The translations under genes and the position numbers were made by a program. From positions 56,594 through 120,593 of the forward strand of contig BQKZ01001681.1 in the NCBI GenBank assembly GCA_036244855.1: 64,000 nucleotides of DNA, given 5' to 3'. This DNA is from Temnopleurus reevesii (lineage: Eukaryota > Echinodermata > Echinoidea > Temnopleuroida > Temnopleuridae). Below, piece by piece: positions 51,801 to 62,939 of this stretch (the first letter of the stretch is position 1; each line of letters starts with the position of its first letter). The notes under the pieces are model-generated. The model worked only from the letters and a program-made list of their open reading frames with translations. It had not been told where the DNA came from and made no database searches.

Positions 51801-52972
51801 AGATGGCCTCCAGCACAAATTAGGGAATTGTACATCATAGGAGACAGGGAGATGGGACAACGAAAGGAGCAGAGAACAGAAGACATGAAGATGGGAGTAA
51901 AGAGGAAATATAATAGGAGAAAATGCTAAATAATAGATCAAAAGAAACAATCGGGAGATGAATAATGATATAAACAATAGGAAAGGTAAATGAGGGACTG
52001 GAAGAGGATTGACATAATACAAGAGAAAGAATTATTCTGGATAGTGCATATGGGATGAGGAAGAGAGAAGCAAAGAAATTGTTGAACAGAGAAGGAGTGA
52101 GGTGGTGGAATCAGGCAATGAGAGAATCAGAGTTGGTAAAGATTTGCATGAGATAACGAAAGTTAAGAGAGGAATAAGAAGGATTAAAAATCATTATTCA
52201 TGATCCTAATTTAAAACATAGCATAAGTGCTACTAATTATTTGAAAGTAAAGCACAATACCATCCAAATATGGGAATGTAAAGCCAGTATACTTGTGCAG
52301 TAGTGCATCTAACCTTGAACATAATTGCATCTTTGGTTAATTTTCCAATTTCGTATTATGCCAACTTCTATACCTAAAAGAAAGCATATCATGTTATTCA
52401 GTAAAAAAAAAGCTTTTTCATGAAGGTGTAGTCGTGGGGAAGTATACTCACACTCGTAATACATCTGTAATGATACAGAGTTTGATTTTGCAGTAATGGA
52501 TATTGAAAAAAGACGTAAACAAATTTGTCTTATTGCATTTCGATGACATGTTTATACTATATTCCTATGCACTTGTCACATCGAATAATCCATTCCATAA
52601 ACATATATTCACACAAATTTGTTCACGACTTTGAAATCTGCAAAACAAGCTGGCTCGAGAACTTGATTTGCTATGTTGCTTTTTCTCCAATTTCCATTGC
52701 CCCCTTCGCCCCAATCAGCCCTCCCCTTGTGTATCTCTGACTAACCGTAATCGAAATACCCCGCAATGTATCGAAGATGAGCTTCACGATTGGATCAATT
52801 CCCATACAAAACTTAAAACAATCTTTGAATTTCATTGTATCTTACTGTAAGTCGGTATGGATGTGTTTTATAGTGCAGTAAGAATTCCTTGGTTACCGGC
52901 TAACATTATGAAATTAACTAATAATCAGATTACTGTACAATATTCATTTTCCTCTTCTTTATAGTGAAAGCA
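48816..52972. other. Non-genic stretch with homopolymer runs and a purine-rich tract
   Basis: It contains a C-run at 48913-48928, a G-run at 49660-49687, a C-run near 51239-51253 and a strongly purine-biased tract at about 51840-52190. No gene was recognised. Confidence 0.4.
49660..49687 (+). repeat. Uninterrupted G-run of 28 bases
   Basis: A homopolymeric G tract that could adopt a quadruplex. Its length is likely to be unreliable in sequencing. Confidence 0.95.
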
Positions 52973-53129
52973 GGGCACCGTAACATAAAGGTTTGCGATT
53001 AATCACTCACATGAAAGAGCAACTGATTAGTTACTGGTCTAGGTGTAGAACAAACTGAGTATTCTTTAAAGATCTTAATAGGGCAAGATCATTAGTGATT
53101 AATTGCAAACCTCTATGCTACAGGAGCCC
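52973..53129. mobile_element. Foldback MITE, 157 bp
   Basis: The arms at 52973-53005 and 53096-53129 are inverted copies sharing GGGC(A/T)CC...TA(A)CATA(A/G)AGGTTTGC and ATTAATCACT. The 90-bp centre is unrelated. Target duplication is unclear, so the superfamily is undetermined. Confidence 0.65.
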
Positions 53130-54412
53130 ATGCAGGTGACCAAACAAATTTTACACTATATTAACAAATTCAGGTCATTTAGGCTATGAACTTTGAAATA
53201 TGAATTTTATTATATCTTGAGTTTCATCACCAATGGGCTTAAAACATATATTCATTGCAGGTACATGTAATGTACTATTATTTAATCTCGTTCAATGGGT
53301 ACTGGTGCATTGCCCTGCTCTATATGTATAGTCTATATGTCCTGTCTATGCTCACAGACTGCAAAATCGTCTCAGCGTAGCCAATGAAAAATTGGAGAGT
53401 GTTCAGAATTGTTTTGCCACTTCCATCAAAATCAATATTTCTCATTTCTATTGTTTCATAAACCATGACATTTTACCAAATTATATGTGCATCAATAATT
53501 ACTTTAAGTTACAGATGTGAGGAGATAGCGCTCATCATATACATGCAAATTTTGCCTACTGCCTTCATTTCATGAGATTGGTAATGATTTTTCGAACTTG
53601 TTATTGGGAAGGCCCTGTACTTATTTTGTACAAATTATTACAATCTGGTAGCACATATTAATTTTTTTTTTCAGTATTATAAAAGACTTGCACTCATGGG
53701 CATGGATTGCTCAGAACATTATAATGTTATTGGGGGCTCCACAATGCACAGAAATATATGAGCAATACTATACTCCCCAACACATGACCCATGGTAACAT
53801 CAATGTGAAAATCCAAGCCCTAATCATGTCCATATACAATATCTCAATGTCTCAAAGATGCTTACGTTTAGCGTGTAAAATGGGATATGTCTCATAGCTC
53901 GAAGCCACAGATTGAAGAAATGGGTATGCGTCTGGCTGGCGCCTCGGCTCGGTTTGTCCCTTGCTTATTGACGTTAAATGGTGATACATCTTGGTCACTT
54001 AAGAGTCTGCATTTCAATTGAGCTCAACTCTGTGAGCCCCCACAATACACTCAAAATCTTCTTGCTTCCTTCTACCTCATTCCTACATTTATACTGTATA
54101 TGTATATCTCAATATTCTAGACCTTTTTCGACCCTCTGTTAAGGAAATGCTAATGATGTTTATGTCTTTCGTCAATTGCCCCTATTGTATGAGTTGAAAT
54201 TGTTGCCAGGGGTTTTATTCTTGCTAATGTTGCGACCATGAACTCACTTGAATTTAAATCAGTCATTATAATGACCATACACTTTTCTTCATCGATCTTC
54301 CAAACATGAAAATAGCACCCTCCCCCCTAATATGTAAATGTATATGTCGTACTTCAGTTCGCTAAAATATTAGCTTCTATCCTTACATATCTGTTTCATG
54401 CACACTCTACTA
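53130..54412. other. Non-genic stretch, nothing recognised
   Basis: AT-rich sequence with only short open frames. Confidence 0.4.
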
Positions 54413-54544
54413 AAGCTCTGGTCACATAGGGCCCCGGAAGCAACACGATTCACCCCGATTCTTTGTTAATTCACAGTTAAGTGCCTCAGAACAACGAATC
54501 GGGGTGAATCGTGTTGCTTCCGGGGCTCTATGTGACCAGGGCTT
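54413..54544. mobile_element. Near-perfect hairpin MITE, 132 bp
   Basis: Inverted arms of about 54 bp begin AAGCTCTGGTCACATAG and include CCCCGGAAGCAACACGATTC. They are separated by only some 25 bp and differ at very few positions, so the RNA or single strand would form a long stem. TA flanks both ends, consistent with a TA target. High arm identity suggests recent insertion or conversion. Confidence 0.85.
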
Positions 54545-55894
54545 TAGCAGTCTGTGGGTGACATTCTTATTTTAGGCTTGTGTTGTAATACTGAGCTTTT
54601 CTATAATCTTGTTTATTTGTGATCTTAAATGTGACTTAATTGTTTGGGGTAACATTTTCAACGCCATTTATTGTCTGTGCAGCCTCTTTAATATCAGTCA
54701 CTGTAAGATATTGCTTATTCACACCAAGAAAATTTAGTGAATTTGATTGAGACAAATGTTGAGAATGGTGAAGCAGTGGATTAGGGCAAGAAACAAGGCC
54801 AATGCAATAATCTCTTCTTCAGCCACCTTAATTTAGATGAATGTCTCCTGCATATATTCTCTTTAGTATGAGATAAGGGTCCTGTACATAAACGTTGGAG
54901 GTATAATAACTTTGCCATTAATGGCAAGTTCTGTAATCCTTGATGCTGATTGGCTGTTACACCAACGTTGTCAAAATTACCAGAAATGGAAAAGTTGTAA
55001 TAATTGCAAAGTTTACTTCAACAGGCCTGTCATATCGGTCATGTTTTAAAGAGGAATAAGATTACAATCTGATTCCTCTTTAGACCATAACCAATAGTTA
55101 TTCTTGAAGACACCGAACATGATCAATGGACAATTCAATCATGTGGGCTAGCTAACTTAAATAATTTACAGATGCCGTGATTCCAATTGATGTTTTTTTT
55201 TTAAATTTAGTAGTATTGGAAATTTAGAAATATAATGAATTAAACTTCATTGACATAAGCAGCCAATGCTCTGTTCATATATCGTTAAAGAGATGCTCAT
55301 GTAAGTGTAAATTACTCTACCAAAACCAATAATTACACTAGTTATTACTATCATTGAGCATTCTCTCACAGAAAATAATATCCTCTGAACCTCCGAGACA
55401 CACATCTGAATACAGAAATATGAACTTCATAATATGTGACATTAACCCAATTTTGGACTCTTTTGTCGTCAGGCGCTTTCATAATTATTGGAAGTTGCAT
55501 ATGCATGCATTCCTTTGACTATAATGCTACAGGCTTTGTAACATTCAATATGAAGACTGGTGAAAGAGATGAAATAAGTTACTCATCGAGTGCTAGAGGG
55601 CACAAGCATAGCATTTCTTTTCATCTAAACTCCTTTCAAACAAGCCGCTGTCGTTGCTATGTCTTTGTCTATCATAATGAGAGGCCCGAGGGTGGTAAAG
55701 ATTTGATATCAGAAGGGTATATGATATTACTGTGCCACCCAACATTCTTTATATCTATCAACAGTTTGAGAAGAAAGTGAAAACAGTTCAAGACTAGCCT
55801 GTTGTTCAGACATGAAGCAATGAAATCAATGCTTTCGATTTGTAAGACAATTAGCATTAATTAAAAAATTGTTATCATTGGTATGGCATTAATA
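54545..55894. other. Non-genic stretch, one exon-like segment
   Basis: A palindrome-like AACTTTGCCATTAATGGCAA lies at 54908-54927. The segment from 55473 has a strong acceptor signal and an open frame to 55778 (see findings). Nothing else was recognised. Confidence 0.35.
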
Positions 55895-56162
55895 TACAGA
55901 GTGAGTCAAAAAAAATGTCCCCCAACTTTGATGCCGTCCTGTTCAAAACATAAACTTATAATCCCAAATTTGATGGTATATCCTGATAGAGTATTCTCCA
56001 AAAATTATTTTGGTACCGTTTTTATTGATATTTTTGCACGCATGACTGCACATGAGACAACTTTGCTAAAGGTATAAAATCTTACTTGCGCCAAGTGGCT
56101 TAGTGAAGATGAAAACAATGAAAATAACTTGTGTCTCATGGACAGACAGAAGCACGTTCAAA

Positions 56163-56466
56163 CACACACGTACATGCACACACACAAAAAATGCAACAAA
56201 TCACCCAATACACACCTACAAAGAAACATAAACCCCACACACACACATACACACACACACAAACACACAGATGCAAAAATCTTAGTGGTTAGAGCTCATC
56301 GATAATTTTACTACCTATTCAGTTTTCTTTCGTAACCAGAAAAGTCTCACAAAATTCGCTGAGCATAGACACACAAACACACATACACACACAAACACCC
56401 ACACACATACACACACACACACACACAAACATACCCCAAACGACCCACGCACAGACGCACACACCC
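56163..56466 (+). repeat. (CA)n microsatellite cluster inside the long-TIR element
   Basis: Several interrupted CA arrays at about 56163-56275 and 56368-56466. Confidence 0.85.
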
Positions 56467-56922
56467 ATACTTGTAAAACAGTACACTGTAACATCTGTGA
56501 ATAAGAACATGAAGAACATATCTCAATAAAGCTTATGTAAAAGATCAAACATTTAAAAATTGTTTATTTTTTTAAGTTCCCGTCACTCTTATTCTTAACT
56601 CAATCCTTCACTTCTCTCCTGTTCCTGACGGATGAAACACCGTTATGCATGATGGATCCATGTTGGATGGAGCATTCCCTCCATCTTCCCAAGTCTCAAA
56701 ATCATCTTCCTCCATACCCTGTCGTAGCTCGATCTGATATGTCTACAGATGCAGATGGATTGATGAATACTGGAGACTTCCCCACAAGAAATAATTTTGA
56801 CCAGAGACTTTAGCGACGAAACACAAAATTATGTTTATTTGTTGATTTCTGTGTAGGAATTGTGCGCGTATGTGGGCATCTTTGTGTGCAGTTCGTGGGT
56901 CTGTTTGTTTGTGGTTTGCTCT

Positions 56923-56923
<1 letters not shown>

Positions 56924-56959
<36 letters not shown>

Positions 56960-57003
56960 TGGGTGGGTGGGTCGATGCGTGCGTGTGTGTGTGTGTGTGT
57001 GTG
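56924..57003 (+). repeat. (GT)n microsatellite inside the long-TIR element
   Basis: Two GT arrays separated by a GGGTGG-rich interruption, roughly mirroring the CA arrays of the other half. Confidence 0.9.
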
Positions 57004-57287
57004 CGATTGCAAATGCTTGTTTGAGCTTGCCATGCTTGTTTGAGCTTGCCGCACGACCAAAGGCTATTTTTGTCTAAACCCAGCCACTTGGCGCAAGTGA
57101 CATTTTGTTCCTCAAGAACAATCGTCTCTTGTTCAGTCATGCATGCAATAATGTACATAAAAATGGTACCAAAATGTTCTTTTGACAGTACTCTTTCAGG
57201 ACATACCATCAAATTCAGGATAATAATTTTATATTCCGAACAGGACAGCTTCAAAGTTGGGGGACATTTTTTTTGACTCACCCTGTA

Positions 57288-60111
57288 TAGCGCAAACTGA
57301 TTTCCTACATTGCCCACAATTACGTCATTACGTCAATGTGATGATAAGTGGCCATTTATTGAATGTATTGAATGATTTGGAGGTACTTCTTTTACTTTAG
57401 AATCATTCAAGCACCACATTATTATTGCTCTAAAAGATGTAGGCCTTTGGCATAACTGTCTCATGTAAAATTATGCTATACCTTAATTACAGACCTTCAT
57501 TTGGGGAATTCGCTGAAAGTGCCATGCCTGTGACGTTATTACAGAGGTATCTTGACAAATGTTATATTAGATACTCTCTGTTACCTTCCTTTTTAAATTT
57601 ATTAAAAGTTAATTGATACTTTGTGGTTTTAATTCTCGTCATCTCTTGTTGTTTTCCATTCTCTTTATTTCTCATCATTTTTTTCACTTTTGAAGCTATA
57701 GCCAAAAACCTTTTTGAATGTTTATCATAATGACAAGAACCTTTTTATTTCTACATCAGCTTACATCTCTTGTCAACAAAACTTGAGACATATCAAACAG
57801 TTTTCAGCCATATAAGGCATCAAGCTTATCTTATTGAGGAAGGTTATCCAGGAGACTGATGCAGGTGGGGGTCCAAAATTGGAATTATCCCCCTTCCTAG
57901 TCTCCGAGTGAGTGACATTTCCTCCAGTCGGCCCTCTCCAAAAATGTTTGGTCACCCTCCAATGCAATTATTATTATTAAAAAATTGGCATTGGCCATTT
58001 CAAACACAGTTCAGACATTTCAAGAAGAAAAAAGGACTTACAAGGGATTGAAAAGCTGAAGAAGACATGAATATGAATGTTCACGTCTAAATCCCAACTT
58101 TTACAGTAATTTTCCAATTTTAGTGTAAAAAATTAAAAAAAATAAAATAAAAAAAGGCCATATCACACCATTTTCAGAGGGTAATTGGTTGGTGAAGGGC
58201 AACCAAACAATTATTTGTTTTAATCCTCATGTTGAGCATCTGCTCCTACCATTGACGTCAATCAGTGTGGAGAGGTTTCTTATCCTCCCATTCCACATAC
58301 AACATCAAGGTATCTCACAGTTTGATTTGTTTCCTTAAAACATTATCTTATCGCTTATCATTAGTTAGGAGCCAAAATAATATTGCCTGTTTGTAGTGAA
58401 AATGATTCTAACTTATGCTTTAAAGCTAAGGTAATTCATGTCCTCTACAGCTACGATAATTGATGTCCTCCGAATTAATATCAGATAGTTATCATTTATA
58501 GATTGAATTTTTGTTTGAACGAGATATTTCAATGTATGGACAATAAGCATGTTTTTCTTGTATTCATTATTCAGTTTAGGATTCATGTTTTTATTAATAT
58601 TGTCCATGGATAAAAAAAAAATGTAATAGTTCAATATAGCAGATGCATGGCTGTTTCTGTCATAGGAACATTTGGACCTCACTAGAATTTTCCCTGAAAC
58701 TTATTCATTGGCTTGGATTTTCTTCTGTATGTGCTCATGTGGTTATTTTTACATTTCTACATGTACATTGTTTCATCCATGGGTTTAGCTATTGTGCCTT
58801 AAATCACCATTATTTTCTTTTGTTCTTCCACCACCCTCTGTCATCCAATAAGTTCAGAAACCAGCATCACCTGTCTGTACTACAAACATGAAAAGGATTA
58901 CCATGGCAATGTTCTCAACCTACCTAAATGTTGGTATGACATGAGCTGACCTCTTAAGGGTAAGTAATAATGAATGCTTGAAATCATGTGCAAGTCATGA
59001 TAAAGCGAGAGAGGGCCTGGCAGACAGACCCCTCGAGGCTTTGCTTTATTCTGCAGTTCAATGAACTCCAAATCGATTGGGAGCCATAAATCCAGTGGAT
59101 GAAGGGGTGAGGAAAGAGAGGGAGAAGGTGGGGGAATGAGTGAATGAGAGGAAAGCCATTAAGCCACATGCAAGAAAAAGAAAAGAGAAAAAAACACAAA
59201 ATTTCAACCCTAATTTTACCAAGCGGGTTTTGGAGGTAAATTTAAAACATGCATAACATCAAGACTGCATACGCAATTGTTGAAAATTGGTCTCAACAGT
59301 TGCTTGAGGAACTAGGGTTAGAGATAGAAATAAATAAGAAGAGCATTGCACAGAAGTTAGAGGCCAGCAATTCTATATGGGAATATATAGCAAATGTAAT
59401 ACACAGCCCATCCACTTTCAGCCCATTTTCAAGATGTTCTGCTTTTCTTGAGAGGTATGAAAAGAGTTGGATGGGGATGAGAAGTAGGCCTCGGCCTATG
59501 AGAAATAAAAGGATGTGCTTGCAAAGGAAGAAAAAGTGGAGAATAACACTGAAAAAAGGAGGGTATGAGTTAAAAGAGAAATGAAGTTCACACAAAGCAA
59601 TCAAGAGAAACAAATTTTGAGAACCGTGAACCTTGCTTCCTAGTATTTGTGGATTATGTTTTCATTACCGATTTGAAGCCAGCTGCCCTCTGGTTATGTA
59701 CTGAACCTGTGCTAATTGAACCTCCTGAACTGAGCAAATAGAAAGAGGGGGAAATTGCTGAAAAGAATGAATGAAAGACGAGAGAACAGTGCTTGGAGGA
59801 AGGAACGTGAATTAATAGAACCCACTTCATGTATAGCAAATAACATTATTTAACATTTAATAGCATTTTAAAATCATTCCCTGCATTTTTTGCCTGCAGT
59901 ATGTTTTGGTAATGACAGGCTTGGTACAAGTATAGTTATTTTGTTTGATCAAAAGTGAAATCTCCATTGGCAATCATTCTATAACTATGAAGATGAAGTA
60001 CTTTTCATGCACATGGTGGGGGGGGGTGGCTTTTGCAAAAAAAAAGTTCGCGATTTGCTGGTGGGGTGCAAATGTGTTCTTAGGAGCACCGTTAGGGAGA
60101 GATTCTTTGAA
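57288..60111. other. Non-genic stretch, nothing recognised
   Basis: A 111-codon ATG frame at 59249-59584 has mixed composition but no recognisable family, and this length is expected by chance in 64 kb. Purine-rich sequence lies at about 59100-59200 and 59460-59580. Confidence 0.35.
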
Positions 60112-60222
60112 TGCAGTGAGTGCCAAATGGTAGCCATGATATAGCTGGGTAATAATGCACAGAGCGCTTAAAAAAACTATGTATTAAGTGATTTATAAAT
60201 GTTGTGTATTTTTATTATTACT
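60112..60222 (+). mobile_element. Probable SINE 3' fragment
   Basis: GGGTAATAAT, then AGAGCGCTT, a TTTATAAAT motif and ATT units, follow the order of the 3' body and tail of the SINE at 22317-22622. It is diverged and lacks the head. Confidence 0.4.
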
Positions 60223-60626
60223 AATTTTCTTGAAGACCTTTGACTTCTTTTCGTTGCTTGTCAGGTTATCTTGAAGGGGACGGTGCCAAATCTCACTACT
60301 TGTCTGCCCCCTACGACCATTACAATAATATTTTTATTTTTTCGTGATACATTGTTTCAAAATGTTGATGATGCAAAATTATAAAGCTCAGGAGTTTTTA
60401 AATAAATTTTCTGGAACAGAACTGAACTTGTCTGTGACCACACTCTATCATTGCAGATATAATTGTTCACTTCGACCAACTTACCACCCAATCAGCTCTT
60501 CTTATTCCTCGTGAACTATCCTCATCATCTACACCAAATCTCCTAATCAAATTTGTAAGGATTGCTAGTATAGTATTACATATGCCTCTGGATTCTACCA
60601 ATCTCAATCTCCTTTAACATGTCTAG

Positions 60627-61203
60627 CAGTGTTCCCATTTTGGCCTTTTGGAGTCGTGAGCTATGGCGAGTTGTGGCATAATGTTTCAAACAAGCGCTCA
60701 TCATATAACCTGTAAGTCAGCACAACTCTGTATAACACGATATATCCCTGAGAAATATACGGTGAACTTACATATACCTCCTAAATTTTTCAACATGTTC
60801 CACATTTCTAAGTACTTATTTTAACTTATGTTGAACATGTTTAAACTTAATATATATTTGTTGTTTGTGTGATAGACAATCATTCATTAATGAACGATAA
60901 AAGACTTAAAATCCAAATTAGTTAGTTAGTTAAACTCTCAAAGCTCATAAAAAGCGATCTTGAATCTGAAAACTCATGAAGCTCTTATATCTCATTACAG
61001 ACTCATAATAACTTCATAACAAGCTCTATATCACGATTGTCACGCTTGTATCACTTGTGGTAAACTCAATGCTGCTTTTTTTTATCACACATGTGATGTG
61101 CAGTGGATTAAAAACTACAAATTCTGTGCTAGTTCAGCTGAGTTAGAGCACAGCTCGCATACAAGTTGGCATTTCAACTCGCCAAAGTAGGAACATTGCT
61201 TTG
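60627..61203. mobile_element. Possible old TIR element
   Basis: The sequence AGCAGTGTTCCCATTTTGGC near 60627 is partly inverted at the end near 61203 (GCCAAAGTAGGAACATTGCT), and GGCGAGTTG occurs inside both ends. Identity is only moderate and no target duplication was found. Confidence 0.3.
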
Positions 61204-62368
61204 CTGCCTGCATGGCAGATCACATGGCATCCCTGCCATATTTCCCGTCCCACGTTGCCATTTTCAAGATAGAAGTATCAAGTTATTGAAGCTTGATATA
61301 CACAGGTGAAACACGTAAAGTGAAAGAGTTAGATTTTGGGATCTTATTCTTAACCTTTGATTATGGTATGGATTATCATGTTGAAAGAAGTGTCTACATG
61401 GGTGTCACATGTGATCTTGAATAGGTTATGAACACCCCTAAGGTATGCAACTATATACTCTTGTTTGTTGTCAGGTATGTATCAGTGATTGGTAAAATTT
61501 CTTGCATTCTCAGTCGATAAATTTCCTCAACATTTTGCTTAAAAAGTCACTGCAATGTATTTTCTTTTCTTAACAGCTTTCTGTCTTGCCGTAATATCTT
61601 GAATATACAATTTAAAGCTGTGCCATAAAGCTGAAACTTTTGTCGTGGGATTTTCCAGTTGAATTGCATGTCATTTTGTAAACCAAATGCAGGTGTTTAA
61701 AATAATTCCACATTAAATTATGTATATCGCCATCTAAAAAGCAATTTTTTTAGATTTCAGAAGGCATTGATCACTTTGCATTAATTAGTAAATGACCAAT
61801 TGGATGTTACCGGGAATGCACGTCCTTCCAGAACATTGGTGATTACAGAATGCAACATAAAATTATTGAAGGTTTGGTAATTTGTTTCTTATTACCAAAT
61901 GTTTCTTGCATCTGTTTATGTTTCGAGGTTTAATATCATGTATTTTTTTTTACTTTCTTTTGTTTCTACCTTATTTTTGTATTTTTACAGGTTTTATCTT
62001 CATAAGATGTGGACCGAGTGTACAATCTTCACACTTTACAGGGGGTTATTTCACTTTATGGTATATGTAAACTGGCATCCTCTCAACTTGATGCCACTTT
62101 GGTGACAATTTTGAGGATCAGTTTGATGTGGACTGTCTGGCAAAATCCAAATAAGCGATAATCATTGGTTTTTACAAATGTAACATTACAGAGCGGATTC
62201 TAAAAATGTTCAGACCATTGAAAAGCATGGTAGTGAGACCATAGCATAATGATACCCACTCTGCATGTAAGGCTAACAATGTATAACTCTTGTACTTGAT
62301 TCTCTCATCACTTGTATTGCCTTACACTTGAGGTTGGGTATACTAGAGAGGGAGTGAGAGGTATGGTA
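61204..62368. other. Non-genic stretch, nothing recognised
   Basis: AT-rich sequence with short overlapping open frames only. Confidence 0.4.
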
Positions 62369-62532
62369 GTCCAGTTGAGGACTGAGTGTTCTGATAGCAC
62401 CCACCTCTGCATATTCACTTACACTGTACACACAGGGACTGCACAGCACTCAACCACAGAGTCCTTACATAACCCTCTAAAATGTATACCCCTCTGATCG
62501 CACGAACAGAACACTCAGTCCTCAACTGAACT
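62369..62532. repeat. Inverted repeat with 25-bp arms
   Basis: The arm CAGTTGAGGACTGAGTGTTC at 62372-62391 recurs inverted at 62509-62528, and the pairing extends a few bases on each side (arms about 62369-62393 and 62507-62532). The loop is about 113 bp. It may be a small foldback element, but no target duplication is evident. Confidence 0.6.
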
Positions 62533-62749
62533 AGAGGTATGCTCGTTGGGAACCTGGCTTGTATGTCAGTAAGAGTCAATTATCATCATTCATTGAGCGA
62601 ACCCCTCCTCCATCCAACCAACACTCCTTGGACTGAGCACTCCTGAGAATGCTCCTTGCATAGTGATTTGTGATGATATAGTATGAAGAGTGCTTATCAT
62701 TTGTGTGGGCACTTATTCATAATGTTTCAATGTCAAGAAAGCACACTAA

Positions 62750-62936
62750 AGGGATGTTGTTCAAACGTTGCAATTGATCGCAAGTTGCAGTTGATCGGAA
62801 CGTGCCAATCAAAATCTTTGGTGTCATGTGCGTAATTTTAGAAGCACATATCTTGCGCGATTGGAAATGCGTGTTCAAATTTGTTACTGATTTGAAGTTC
62901 ATTTGCGATCAATTGCAACTTTTGAACAACACCCCC
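62750..62936 (+). mobile_element. Harbinger-like MITE, 187 bp, TAA target
   Basis: The ends are AGGGATGTTGTTCAAA and the inverse of GGGGGTGTTGTTCAAA, flanked by TAA at 62747-62749 and 62937-62939. The body shares AATTGATCGCAAGTTGCAG and CCAATCAAAATC with the copies at 27902 (same orientation) and 19063 (opposite). It is non-coding. Confidence 0.88.
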
Positions 62937-62939
62937 TAA

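Larger units (their letters stand above)
55897..57285. mobile_element. 1.39-kb long-TIR, TA-target DNA element
   Basis: Inverted arms of about 206 bp (55897-56102 and 57080-57285) begin CAG(A/G)GTGAGTCAAAAAAAAT and end at CTTGCGCCAAGTGGC. TA lies at both outer flanks (55895-55896 and 57286-57287). The arms have diverged, and each opens a frame encoding YRVSQKKCPPT, which comes from the repeat itself rather than from a gene. The 977-bp centre is mostly (CA)n and (GT)n microsatellites plus a 19-bp perfect tandem duplication at 57013-57050. No transposase motif remains. TA target and CAG ends suggest Tc1/mariner-type mobilisation, but this is an inference. Confidence 0.85.

Noticed and set aside
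56835..57317. 160-codon minus-strand frame with YRVSQKKCPPT
   Set aside because: It is the right arm of the long-TIR transposon plus a GT microsatellite. The matching peptide on the left arm shows that it comes from the inverted repeat.
59249..59584. 111-codon ATG frame
   Set aside because: Composition is plausible, but no family features are visible, and a frame of this length is expected a few times by chance in 64 kb of AT-rich DNA.
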